Positions 57,399-64,000 of a DNA stretch of 64,000 nt are shown in pieces. A program made the position numbers and the translations under genes. The DNA is from Nocardioides cavernae (lineage in GTDB: Bacteria; Actinomycetota; Actinomycetes; Propionibacteriales; Nocardioidaceae). The stretch's first letter is position 1. Every line of letters starts with the position of its first letter. The stretch covers positions 682,001 through 746,000 of the forward strand of contig NZ_JACCBW010000001.1 of assembly GCF_013410035.1 (NCBI RefSeq), read 5' to 3'. Under the pieces are notes generated by a model. The model ran no database searches. It saw nothing but the letters and a program-made list of their open reading frames with translations, and was not told the DNA's origin.

Positions 57399-58979
57399 AT
57401 GAGCGAGAAGTCCCTTCCTGAGTCCTACGACGTCGTCGTCGTCGGTGGCGGCGCCGCCGGCCTGAGCGGTGCGATGGCCCTCGGCCGGTCGAAGCGGTCG
57501 GTGCTGGTGATCGACGCCGGCGAGCCCCGCAACGCACCCGCCGACCACGCCCACAACTACCTCGGCCGCGAGGGCGTACCGCCCCTCGAGCTGCTGGAGA
57601 CCGGGCGGGCGGAGGTCGCGCAGTACGGCGTCGAGGTCGTGCCCGACCGCGTGGTCGGCCTGTCCGGCGAGGTCGACGACTTCCTCGTCACCACGCAGGG
57701 CGGCCGCCGCTTCCGGGCGCGCCGGGTGCTGGTCACGGGCGGCGTCGTCGACGAGCTGCCGGAGGTCCCGGGGCTGGCCGCGCGGTGGGGCGAGGACGTG
57801 CTGCACTGCCCCTACTGCCACGGGTGGGAGGTCCGGGACCGGCCGGTCGCCGTGCTGGCGACCACCCCGATGGCGGGACATCAGGCCCTGCTGTTCCGCC
57901 AGCTGACCGACGACGTCGTGGTCGTCGTGCACGACGGCGTCGAGCTCCCCGACGAGGAGGTGGAGAGGCTCGGGGCCATCGGCGTGCGCTTCGCCCACGG
58001 CACCCCGCAGGAGGTCGTGACCGAGGGCGACCGGCTCGTCGGCCTGCGCCTGGCCGACGGCTCGGTGCTCGAGCGCGACGCGATCGTCGTGGCGTCCCAG
58101 CCGCACGTCCGCGCCGACTTCCTGGCGCCGATGGGCATCGAGCCGAAACCGTTCGAGATGAACGGCATCGCCTTCGGCTCGGTGATCGAGGTCGAGCCGG
58201 GCACCGGCGCCACGTCCGTGCCGGGCGTCTTCGCCGCCGGCAACGCGACCGACATCGCGATGATCCTGGTCGCCTCGGCCGCCCACGGCACCCGCGTCGG
58301 CGCGTGGATCAACGCCGAGCTCGCGGGCGCCGACGCAGCGAAGGCCGTGCGCGCCTACCGCGACGGCTTCTTCGAGCAGCCGGCCTGGGAGGAGCGCTAC
58401 TCCGGCGACAAGGTCTGGAGCGGCAAGGTCAACCCCCAGCTCGAGGCCGAGGCGGCCGACCTCGCCCCCGGCCGCGCCCTCGACGTCGGGTGCGGCGAGG
58501 GCGGCGACGCGCTGTGGCTGGCCGCGCGCGGCTGGCAGGTCACGGCGTCGGACTTCGCGGAGGCCGCGCTGGCGCGGGTCGCCGAGCACGCCGCCGAGGC
58601 AGGCCTCGCCGACCGCGTCGAGACCCGACGCCTCGACGTGAGGGCCTTCGAGGCGGACGGCGAGCAGTGGGACCTGGTCACCTCGCACTTCGTGCACCTG
58701 CCGGACGGCGGGATGGTGGACGTCGTACGCCGCCTGGCCGCCGCCGTCGCCCCGGGCGGGACGCTGCTCGTGGTCGGCCACGCTCCGAGCGACGTCCACA
58801 CCGGCCTGCGCCACGGCCACCACTCCTTCATGCACACCGCCGACCAGCTGCTCCCGGCGCTGGACGACGGCTGGGAGGTGGAGGTGTGCGAGTCGCGGCC
58901 ACGCACCCAGGCGCACCCCGAGACCGGCGAGCCGATCGACATCGCCGACGCCGTCCTCCGCGCACGCCGGAGGCGCTGA
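57399..58979 (+). CDS. dithiol oxidase-like FAD protein fused to a SAM methyltransferase
   Basis: A 526-aa bifunctional protein. Residues 1 to about 310 form a thioredoxin-reductase-like FAD/NAD(P) domain (VVGGGAAGLSGA at 15-26) with the redox pair Cys137/Cys140 in HCPYCHGWE. This differs from CATCDG of true thioredoxin reductases and is the type I recall from dithiol oxidases such as GliT and HlmI. Residues about 325-526 form a class I methyltransferase (YSGDKVWSGKVNPQLE, then motif I LDVGCGEGGDALWLA at 361-375), of the TehB or thiopurine methyltransferase style. It may oxidise and methylate thiols; the substrate is unknown. Controlled by the divergent XRE-cupin protein. Confidence 0.88.
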   Translation: MSEKSLPESYDVVVVGGGAAGLSGAMALGRSKRSVLVIDAGEPRNAPADHAHNYLGREGVPPLELLETGRAEVAQYGVEVVPDRVVGLSGEVDDFLVTTQGGRRFRARRVLVTGGVVDELPEVPGLAARWGEDVLHCPYCHGWEVRDRPVAVLATTPMAGHQALLFRQLTDDVVVVVHDGVELPDEEVERLGAIGVRFAHGTPQEVVTEGDRLVGLRLADGSVLERDAIVVASQPHVRADFLAPMGIEPKPFEMNGIAFGSVIEVEPGTGATSVPGVFAAGNATDIAMILVASAAHGTRVGAWINAELAGADAAKAVRAYRDGFFEQPAWEERYSGDKVWSGKVNPQLEAEAADLAPGRALDVGCGEGGDALWLAARGWQVTASDFAEAALARVAEHAAEAGLADRVETRRLDVRAFEADGEQWDLVTSHFVHLPDGGMVDVVRRLAAAVAPGGTLLVVGHAPSDVHTGLRHGHHSFMHTADQLLPALDDGWEVEVCESRPRTQAHPETGEPIDIADAVLRARRRR

Positions 58980-58991
58980 GGGCCGGGCGGC

Positions 58992-59492
58992 ATGATGGAG
59001 GACATGACCTCCCGGGACGTCCCCCTCGTGCCGCCCGCCCGTCGCTGGTGGACGCTGATCCCCTTCATCGCCGCGGTGACCGTCGTGGCGGGGGCCGGCG
59101 GGCTCGCGGCGTCGTCGGCGCGGTCGACCTACGCCGCCCTCGACCTGCCTCCGTTCGCGCCGCCGGCGTGGCTGTTCGGCCCGGTGTGGTCGGTGCTCTA
59201 CCTCTTCATCGGTGTCGCCGGCTGGCTGCTGTGGCGCGCCGGCGGCTGGGACCGGGTGATGTGGCTGTGGGCGGCGCAGCTCGTGCTCAACCTCGCGTGG
59301 ACACCACTGTTCTTCTCAGCCGACCAGTACGTCCTCGCGCTGGTCGACATCATCCTGCTCGACGTCGCGGTGGCTGCGCTGGTCGTGCTGGCCTGGTCCC
59401 GCGTCCGCGCGGCCGCGTGGCTGCTCGTGCCGTACCTCGCGTGGACCTGCTTCGCGACGGCCCTCACCGCCGGGATCGTCGTCCTGAACTGA
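58992..59492 (+). CDS. tspO: TspO/MBR family membrane protein
   Basis: A 166-aa protein with five membrane helices and the Trp-rich signature of the family: LPPFAPPAWLFGPVWSVLYLFIGVAGWLLWR (about residues 52-82), AAQLVLNLAWTPLFFSADQYVLALVDIILLDVAVAAL (about 94-130) and YLAWTCFATALTAGIVVLN at the end. TspO proteins bind tetrapyrroles and affect their export or breakdown and stress responses. It lies 12 bp after the FAD/methyltransferase gene and is probably co-transcribed with it. The start ATG 58992 is uncertain: ATG 59004 is also possible. Confidence 0.92.
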   Translation: MMEDMTSRDVPLVPPARRWWTLIPFIAAVTVVAGAGGLAASSARSTYAALDLPPFAPPAWLFGPVWSVLYLFIGVAGWLLWRAGGWDRVMWLWAAQLVLNLAWTPLFFSADQYVLALVDIILLDVAVAALVVLAWSRVRAAAWLLVPYLAWTCFATALTAGIVVLN

Positions 59493-59508
59493 CCCCTCCG
59501 CGATGACC

Positions 59509-60021
59509 TCAGCCGTCCAGCCCGAGCCGGGCGAGCACCAGCGCAGCGATCCGGTCGACGGGGAGTGCGGGATCGACGTCCATCCCCTCCTCGCCCGGCT
59601 GCAGCGGCTCGAGGGTGTCGAGCTGCGACTCGAGCAGGCTCGGCGGCATGAAGTGCTCGCGCGCGTTCATCCGGTCGAGGATGAGGTGCTTGTCGCCCGT
59701 GCAGTGCACGAAGAACGTGCCCTCACCACCGCGTCGGAGCACGTCGCGGTAGGCCGTGCGCAGCGCGCTGCACGTGATGATCGTCGACTCCCCGCGGGCG
59801 TCGCGTTCGGCGGTCCAGTCGGCCAGGGAGCCGAGCCAGCCCCACCGGTCGGCGTCGGTGAGCGGGATGCCCTCGCGCATCTTGGCGACGTTCTCCGGAG
59901 GGTGGAAGTCGTCCCCCTCGGCCATCTCCCACCCGAGCCGCTCCTGGACGGCGAGGGCGATGGTGGACTTCCCGGACCCCGAGACGCCCATGAACACGAG
60001 GTGGAGCGGGGGCTGCGTCAT
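59509..60021 (-). CDS. gntK: gluconokinase
   Basis: A 170-aa kinase with the P-loop GVSGSGKST (residues 12-20), the GDDFHPPENVAKMREGIPLTDADRWGWL stretch (about 37-64) unique to gluconokinases, and REHFMPPSLLESQLDTLEPL near the end. It phosphorylates gluconate with ATP to 6-phosphogluconate for the pentose phosphate pathway. The start overlaps the gntP stop (ATGA), so uptake and phosphorylation are coupled. Confidence 0.96.
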   Translation of the reverse strand: MTQPPLHLVFMGVSGSGKSTIALAVQERLGWEMAEGDDFHPPENVAKMREGIPLTDADRWGWLGSLADWTAERDARGESTIITCSALRTAYRDVLRRGGEGTFFVHCTGDKHLILDRMNAREHFMPPSLLESQLDTLEPLQPGEEGMDVDPALPVDRIAALVLARLGLDG

Positions 60022-61385
60022 CCGATCGCCCAGATGCCGAGCGCCAGCACGAAGATCGAGACGCCGAGCGTGGTCTCCATGACGGTCCAGGTCCGCAGCG
60101 TGGTCTTCACGTCCATCCCGAAGAAGCGGCTCACGAGCCAGAAGCCCGAGTCGTTGACGTGCGACAGGACGGTCGCGCCCGCGGCGATCGCGAGCACCAG
60201 CGCGACGAGCTGGAGGCCGGACGGGTCGGCCGCGGCGACACCGGCCGACAGCAGGCCGGCCGTCGTCGTCAGGGCGACGGTGGCGGAGCCCTGCGCGACC
60301 CGCAGGATGGTGGCGATGACGAAGGCGCTCACGATGAGCGGCAGGCCGAGGTCGGCGAGCGAGTCGGACAGCGCGTCGCCGATGCCGCTGTAGCGGAGCA
60401 CGCCGCCGAACATGCCGCCCGCGCCGGTGATGAGGATGATCGCGCAGATCGGGCCGAGCGCGTCGTTGAGCAGCGTCTCGACCTCCTCGCGCGAGTAGCG
60501 CTTGACCGCCAGCGTGTAGGTCGCGACCAGCAGGGCGATGAGCAGCGCCACGGGCGTCTGACCGACGAAGACGATCACGTCCACGAAGGTCCCCTCCTCG
60601 GCGATCGAGCCGTTGGTGCGCAGCGTGGTGAGCACCGTGTTGAGACCGATGAGCACCAGGGGCAGCAGGAGGATCGCGAGCACGTGGCCGAAGCTGGGCG
60701 GGTCGTCGTGGTCGGCCTCGCGGCCCCCGGTGAGGACCGAGTCGTCGATCGGGACGTGGATCTTCCCGAGCCAGGACGTCGTCACGACGTAGACGCCGAC
60801 GAACCACGCGACCACGGCGATCACTACACCCACGAGCAGCGTCAGGCCGATGCTGGCGCCGAGCTCCGTCGCTGCGGTGACCGGACCGGGGTGCGGCGGG
60901 ACGATGGCGTGCATCGCGGCGAACGCGCCCGCGGACGGCAGGGCGTACATCAGCACCGACCCGCCGAACCGCTTGGCGACCGAGAAGATGATCGGCAGGA
61001 ACACCACCAGGCCGGCGTCGAAGAAGATCGGCAGGCCGAACAGCAGCGACGCGATGCCGAGCGCCATCGGGGCGCGCTTCTCGCCGAAGCGGCTGACGAG
61101 GGTGTCGGCGAGCACCTGCGCGCCGCCGGTGACCTCGAGCAGCCGGCCGATCATGACGCCGAGCCCGACGAGCAGCGCCACCGTTCCGAGGGTGCTGCCG
61201 AACGCGGCGATGGAGATCGTCGGCACGTCCGCGACGGGTACGCCCGCAGCGACCGCGGTGCCGAGACTGACGAGCACGAGCGCGACGAACGCGTGCATGC
61301 GCAGCGCGATGATGAGGACGAGCAGCACGGCGACGGCGACCGCCGCGATGAGCAGCAGCGTCCCCGAGCCGTACGCGGGGGTCAT
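60018..61385 (-). CDS. gntP: GntP-family gluconate:H+ symporter
   Basis: A 455-aa membrane protein with about 12 or more hydrophobic segments. Family marks are IGRLLEVTGGAQVLADTLVSRFGEKRAPMALGIASLLFGLPIFFDAGLVVFLPI and PPHPGPVTAATELGASIG, and NDSGFWLVSRFFGMDVKTTLRTW near the end. It imports gluconate with protons. ATG 61385 is the start at the hydrophobic N-terminus; GTG 61394 is a possible alternative. No GntR-type regulator is seen nearby. Confidence 0.94.
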   Translation of the reverse strand: MTPAYGSGTLLLIAAVAVAVLLVLIIALRMHAFVALVLVSLGTAVAAGVPVADVPTISIAAFGSTLGTVALLVGLGVMIGRLLEVTGGAQVLADTLVSRFGEKRAPMALGIASLLFGLPIFFDAGLVVFLPIIFSVAKRFGGSVLMYALPSAGAFAAMHAIVPPHPGPVTAATELGASIGLTLLVGVVIAVVAWFVGVYVVTTSWLGKIHVPIDDSVLTGGREADHDDPPSFGHVLAILLLPLVLIGLNTVLTTLRTNGSIAEEGTFVDVIVFVGQTPVALLIALLVATYTLAVKRYSREEVETLLNDALGPICAIILITGAGGMFGGVLRYSGIGDALSDSLADLGLPLIVSAFVIATILRVAQGSATVALTTTAGLLSAGVAAADPSGLQLVALVLAIAAGATVLSHVNDSGFWLVSRFFGMDVKTTLRTWTVMETTLGVSIFVLALGIWAIG

Positions 61386-61522
61386 GGTGTCCACGAGGAG
61401 TGCCTCCGAGTCTGGGGGTTCACCCCACCTTAGGGTGCTCCACCGGCAAGACGCCGTCATGGTTCCGTCCAGCAACTCTCAAGCGACGTGTCACGGGTGC
61501 GGGCTCGGGGAAGAGGTCCCTC

Positions 61523-61816
61523 ATGATCCTCTCCGGCTACCTCACCGCCGACAGCGTCGATCGAGCGAGCGCCTCGGGCCGTCTCTCGGCCCGCCTGGCC
61601 GAGATCGAGGCCCGGCGAAGGTCCGCACAGGACGCGGTCGACGCACTGGTCGAGGCATGGCGGGAGAACCCGGTCGTGCAGCACCAGCACCGGTGGCGCG
61701 AGGTGGACGACGCCGCGCACGACGTGGTGGACGCGCTGTCCTCGCTGCTCGGTGCGATCGACCTCGCCCGCGAGGAGGTCGCGGTCAGCCCGCCGGCGCC
61801 CCGATCTGCCCCTTGA
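61523..61816 (+). CDS. small helical protein of unknown function
   Basis: A 97-aa protein, mostly helical (SARLAEIEARRRSAQDAVDALVEAWRENPVVQHQHRWREVDDAAHDVVDALSSLLGAI). Third codon positions are nearly all G or C, so it looks like real coding sequence despite its size. There is no known motif, signal peptide or membrane helix. Its last 32 bp overlap the convergent acyl-CoA ligase gene. The interval 61386-61522 before it also holds the gntP promoter. A weak AGAGG site lies about 6 nt before ATG 61523. Confidence 0.55.
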   Translation: MILSGYLTADSVDRASASGRLSARLAEIEARRRSAQDAVDALVEAWRENPVVQHQHRWREVDDAAHDVVDALSSLLGAIDLAREEVAVSPPAPRSAP

Positions 61817-63332
61817 TCTCGGTCTTGAGGACCTTCCCGACCTTGGACCGGGGCAGGTCCGGCCAGACGTGCACCTCCTTCGGCGCCTTGACCGACCCGA
61901 TCCGCGCCTTCACGAAGGCCGTCAGCTCGACGGGGTCGACGGTCGCGCCCGCGTGCGGTTGCACCACGGCCACGACCCGCTCGCCCCACTTCTCGTCGGG
62001 CAGCCCGACGACGGCGCAGTCCTGCACCGCCCCGTGCGCCAGGACGGCCTGCTCGACCTCGGTCGAGTAGACGTTGAAGCCACCGGTGATGATCATGTCC
62101 TTGGCCCGGTCGACGATGTGGAGGAAGCCCTCCTCGTCGAGGAAGCCGATGTCGCCGGTGTGCAGCCAGCCGTTGCGCAGCGTCCGCGCGGTCTCGTCGG
62201 GGTCCTGCCAGTAGCCGGCCATCACCAGCGACGAGCGGGCGCAGATCTCGCCGCGCTGCCCCACCGGCACGGGCCTGTCGTCCTCGTCGAGGATCGTGAC
62301 GGTGACCAGCGGTGCCGGCCGGCCCGCGCTGGTGAGTCGCTCGGTGGCCACCGAGCCGTCCGGTCGGAGGTGGTCGCGCGGCGGCATCATCGAGATCATC
62401 ATGGGCGCCTCGGTCTGCCCGAAGAGCTGTGCCATGACGGGACCGATGCGACGCAGCGCCTCCTCGAGGCGGGACGCCGACATCGGCGCCGCGCCGTACC
62501 AGAAGCACTGCAGGCTGCTCGTGTCCGTGGAGTCGAGGTCGGGACTGCCGAGCACCATGTAGATCAGCGTCGGCGGCAGGAACGTGTGCGTCACCCGGTG
62601 CTCCTGCAGCAGCCGCAGGAACCCGCCGACGTCGGGCGTACGCATGATGACGACCTCGCCGCCCAGCGAGAGCACGGGGAAGCAGAGCACCCCGGCGGCG
62701 TGGGTGAGCGGGGCGAGGGCGAGGTAGACCGGCGGGCCGTCGAACGGGTACCCCATCAGGGTCAGCGCGGTCATCGTCTCGAGGTTGGTCGGCGTGAGCA
62801 TCACGCCCTTGGGCCGACCCGTGGTGCCGCCGGTGCCGACCAGCATCGCGAGCTCGTCGGCACCGGGGCGTCCGGGGCGCTCGGGAACCTGTGCGGTGCC
62901 CGAGGAGAGGAAGTCGGCGAGGGTCAGCGACCCCGCGTCGTCCCCGTCGAGGCAGACCCACGTGTGGACCTGCGGCAGGTGGTCGCGGATCGCGGCGACG
63001 AGCGGCGAGAACGCCGCCTGGTGGAGCACGACCTCGGCGCCGAAGAGCTCGAGGAGCTCCTGGTTCTCGGCGGCCTCGTTGCGCGGGTTGACCGGGCACC
63101 ACACCCCGCCGGCCCGGCTGATCCCGAAGACGCAGGTGAACGCCACGGGGTCGTTGGCCGACAGGATCGCGACGCGCGACCCCGCGCGGAGGCCGCGCCC
63201 GAGCAGGGCGGCCCCGACCCGGTGCGACAGCGCCACCACGTCGGCGTACGACATCGAGGTGCCGTCCGTGGTCAGGCAGGGTCGCTCCGGGCCGAGGCTC
63301 GCGCCCTTGTCGAGGTAGTCGTGGAGCCGCAT
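61785..63332 (-). CDS. AMP-forming acyl-CoA synthetase
   Basis: A 515-aa adenylate-forming enzyme. The ATP-binding signature is VGTGGTTGRPKGVML (about residues 165-179), followed by WLHTGDIGFLDEEGFLHIVDRAKDMIITGGFNVYSTEVEQAV (motifs A7 and A8, about 398-440) and the catalytic Lys in PRSKVGKVLK at the end. It activates a carboxylic acid as acyl-AMP and then loads it on CoA. The chain or ring substrate cannot be told. It follows the next upstream gene by 11 bp and is likely in one operon with it. Confidence 0.92.
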   Translation of the reverse strand: MRLHDYLDKGASLGPERPCLTTDGTSMSYADVVALSHRVGAALLGRGLRAGSRVAILSANDPVAFTCVFGISRAGGVWCPVNPRNEAAENQELLELFGAEVVLHQAAFSPLVAAIRDHLPQVHTWVCLDGDDAGSLTLADFLSSGTAQVPERPGRPGADELAMLVGTGGTTGRPKGVMLTPTNLETMTALTLMGYPFDGPPVYLALAPLTHAAGVLCFPVLSLGGEVVIMRTPDVGGFLRLLQEHRVTHTFLPPTLIYMVLGSPDLDSTDTSSLQCFWYGAAPMSASRLEEALRRIGPVMAQLFGQTEAPMMISMMPPRDHLRPDGSVATERLTSAGRPAPLVTVTILDEDDRPVPVGQRGEICARSSLVMAGYWQDPDETARTLRNGWLHTGDIGFLDEEGFLHIVDRAKDMIITGGFNVYSTEVEQAVLAHGAVQDCAVVGLPDEKWGERVVAVVQPHAGATVDPVELTAFVKARIGSVKAPKEVHVWPDLPRSKVGKVLKTEIKGQIGAPAG

Positions 63333-63343
63333 GCCGGTCCGGC

Positions 63344-64000
63344 TCAGTCCTGGGTGGTGAGCACCGGCGGCGAGACCAGGCCGAACGTGCGCAGGACGCC
63401 GAGCAGCTCGTGGTGGCCGAACGCCTGACAGCCCGACGCGAAGCCGACGCGCCGCGGCGGCTGCTGGAGCAGGGAGTAGGCGGCGTACGCCTGCATCAGG
63501 CCGGTCTGCTTGTAGTTGGAGTTGCCGTGGATGACGCAGTGCGCGCGGCCCAGCGGCCCGGACGCGTGCACCGAGTCGAGCGACTTGTTGACCCGCGGGT
63601 TCTCGCGCGGCGGCATCTGGTCCATCACCTGGCGGGCCGTCGCGGTGAGGGCGGCGGCCCGGTCGTCGGCGCTCATGTCCTTGGTCGCCTCGAGCGCGCC
63701 CGCGACGATCTGCGGCACCCCGTTCATCAGGGCTGCGTTGAAGACCCCGCCCTGGGCCTTGCAGTTGGCCACGCGCGGGTCGCGCTTGAACCACACCGGG
63801 TGCGACGTGCCGCCCCACGGCAGCGACTGGGCGAGCTCGTGCTGGCCGGGGACCACGAGCGGGACGAGTCCCTGGCCGGGGTCGAAGGGGACGTAGGCGT
63901 TCTGCTCGAGGAAGTGCGCCGCGGACGACGCCGCGTTGACCAGGATCGTCTCGGTCGACGCGATGGTCGGCGAGCCTCCCCAGAAGACCGCGATGTCGAG
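63344..64000 (-). CDS. enzyme of unknown family, partial (C-terminal 218 residues)
   Basis: The frame is open to the window edge, beginning LDIAVFWGGSPTIASTETILVNAASSAAHFLEQNAYVPFDPGQGLVPLVVPGQH when read on the minus strand. Later parts (CKAQGGVFNAALMNGVPQIVAGALEATKDMSADDRAAALT, GLMQAYAAYSLLQQPPRRVGFASGCQAFGHHELLGVLRTFGL) show a mixed helix/strand enzyme. It recalls the C-terminal part of saccharopine-dehydrogenase-like proteins with a DUF5938 domain, but this is a weak memory-based match. It lies 11 bp upstream of the acyl-CoA ligase, so both may act in one pathway. Confidence 0.6.
   Translation of the reverse strand, partial: LDIAVFWGGSPTIASTETILVNAASSAAHFLEQNAYVPFDPGQGLVPLVVPGQHELAQSLPWGGTSHPVWFKRDPRVANCKAQGGVFNAALMNGVPQIVAGALEATKDMSADDRAAALTATARQVMDQMPPRENPRVNKSLDSVHASGPLGRAHCVIHGNSNYKQTGLMQAYAAYSLLQQPPRRVGFASGCQAFGHHELLGVLRTFGLVSPPVLTTQD

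Overview
The window is 64 kb of very GC-rich DNA from an actinobacterium. Strong G/C third positions, lipobox lipoproteins, a coproporphyrin-type heme pathway (HemE, HemY/CgoX, HemQ), a complete cvnABCD conservon, a LigC/PolD end-joining pair, a WS/DGAT acyltransferase and very many leaderless-type starts all point to Actinomycetota. The style is most like Nocardioidaceae (Nocardioides-like), which is a judgement by eye. No rRNA, canonical tRNA, insertion sequence, phage gene or CRISPR array was recognised. Genes are packed tightly and the longest gene-free stretch is 289 bp (28956-29244). Layout: (1) 1-8.9 kb holds ligC plus a small Usp-like gene and, 5 kb away, polD. Between them lie a sulfotransferase and a very large GT4-Stealth fusion enzyme, probably for a cell-surface glycopolymer. 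A Bcr/CflA efflux pump and a divergent MarR regulator share a nested 36-bp palindrome. (2) 8.9-27.1 kb is the msrB-hemQ-hemY-hemE-DUF3000-RNase D block known from mycobacteria. It is interrupted first by a lipoprotein and a rhodanese/cysteine-dioxygenase pair, then by about 10.7 kb between hemY and hemE. That insert holds a NYN-LOTUS RNase-like protein, a DUF4349 lipoprotein and an organosulfur cassette (sfnG, sfnB, ssuD, two flavin reductases, a DszC-like oxidase, an MHS-type transporter, a LysR regulator). The cassette can be read as dimethyl sulfone to methanesulfinate/sulfonate to sulfite. (3) 27.1-34.2 kb has an orphan sugar-type binding lipoprotein, a MazF/PemK-like protein, a repeat zone with a perfect 63-bp direct repeat and a cloverleaf-like fold, and HrpA helicase. 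(4) 34.2-48.5 kb has a PhoP/PhoR-like two-component system with PhoP-box-like direct repeats, then an SDR, a DUF402 protein, ThrE-like exporter, a GCS2 ligase, WS/DGAT, an orphan DNA methyltransferase, a MarR/VOC pair with twin operators, a NAGPA-domain secreted protein, a small alarmone synthetase and a Ca2+/H+ antiporter. (5) 48.6-64 kb has the conservon cvnABCD running directly into an amino-acid-binding lipoprotein, a secreted endonuclease I, an AIM24 protein, an XRE-cupin regulator divergent from a dithiol-oxidase/methyltransferase fusion, TspO, gntK-gntP, an acyl-CoA ligase and the edge of one more enzyme. A pattern crosses all regions: seventeen genes have a TANNNT hexamer (mostly TAGGGT, TAGGCT or TAGACT) exactly 6-7 nt before the start codon. 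This is the actinobacterial leaderless-promoter layout, and I used it to choose several starts. Two of these hexamers are built from the TAG stop codon of the gene upstream. One palindromic AGCCTAGGCT appears to serve hemY and the NYN gene in opposite directions.
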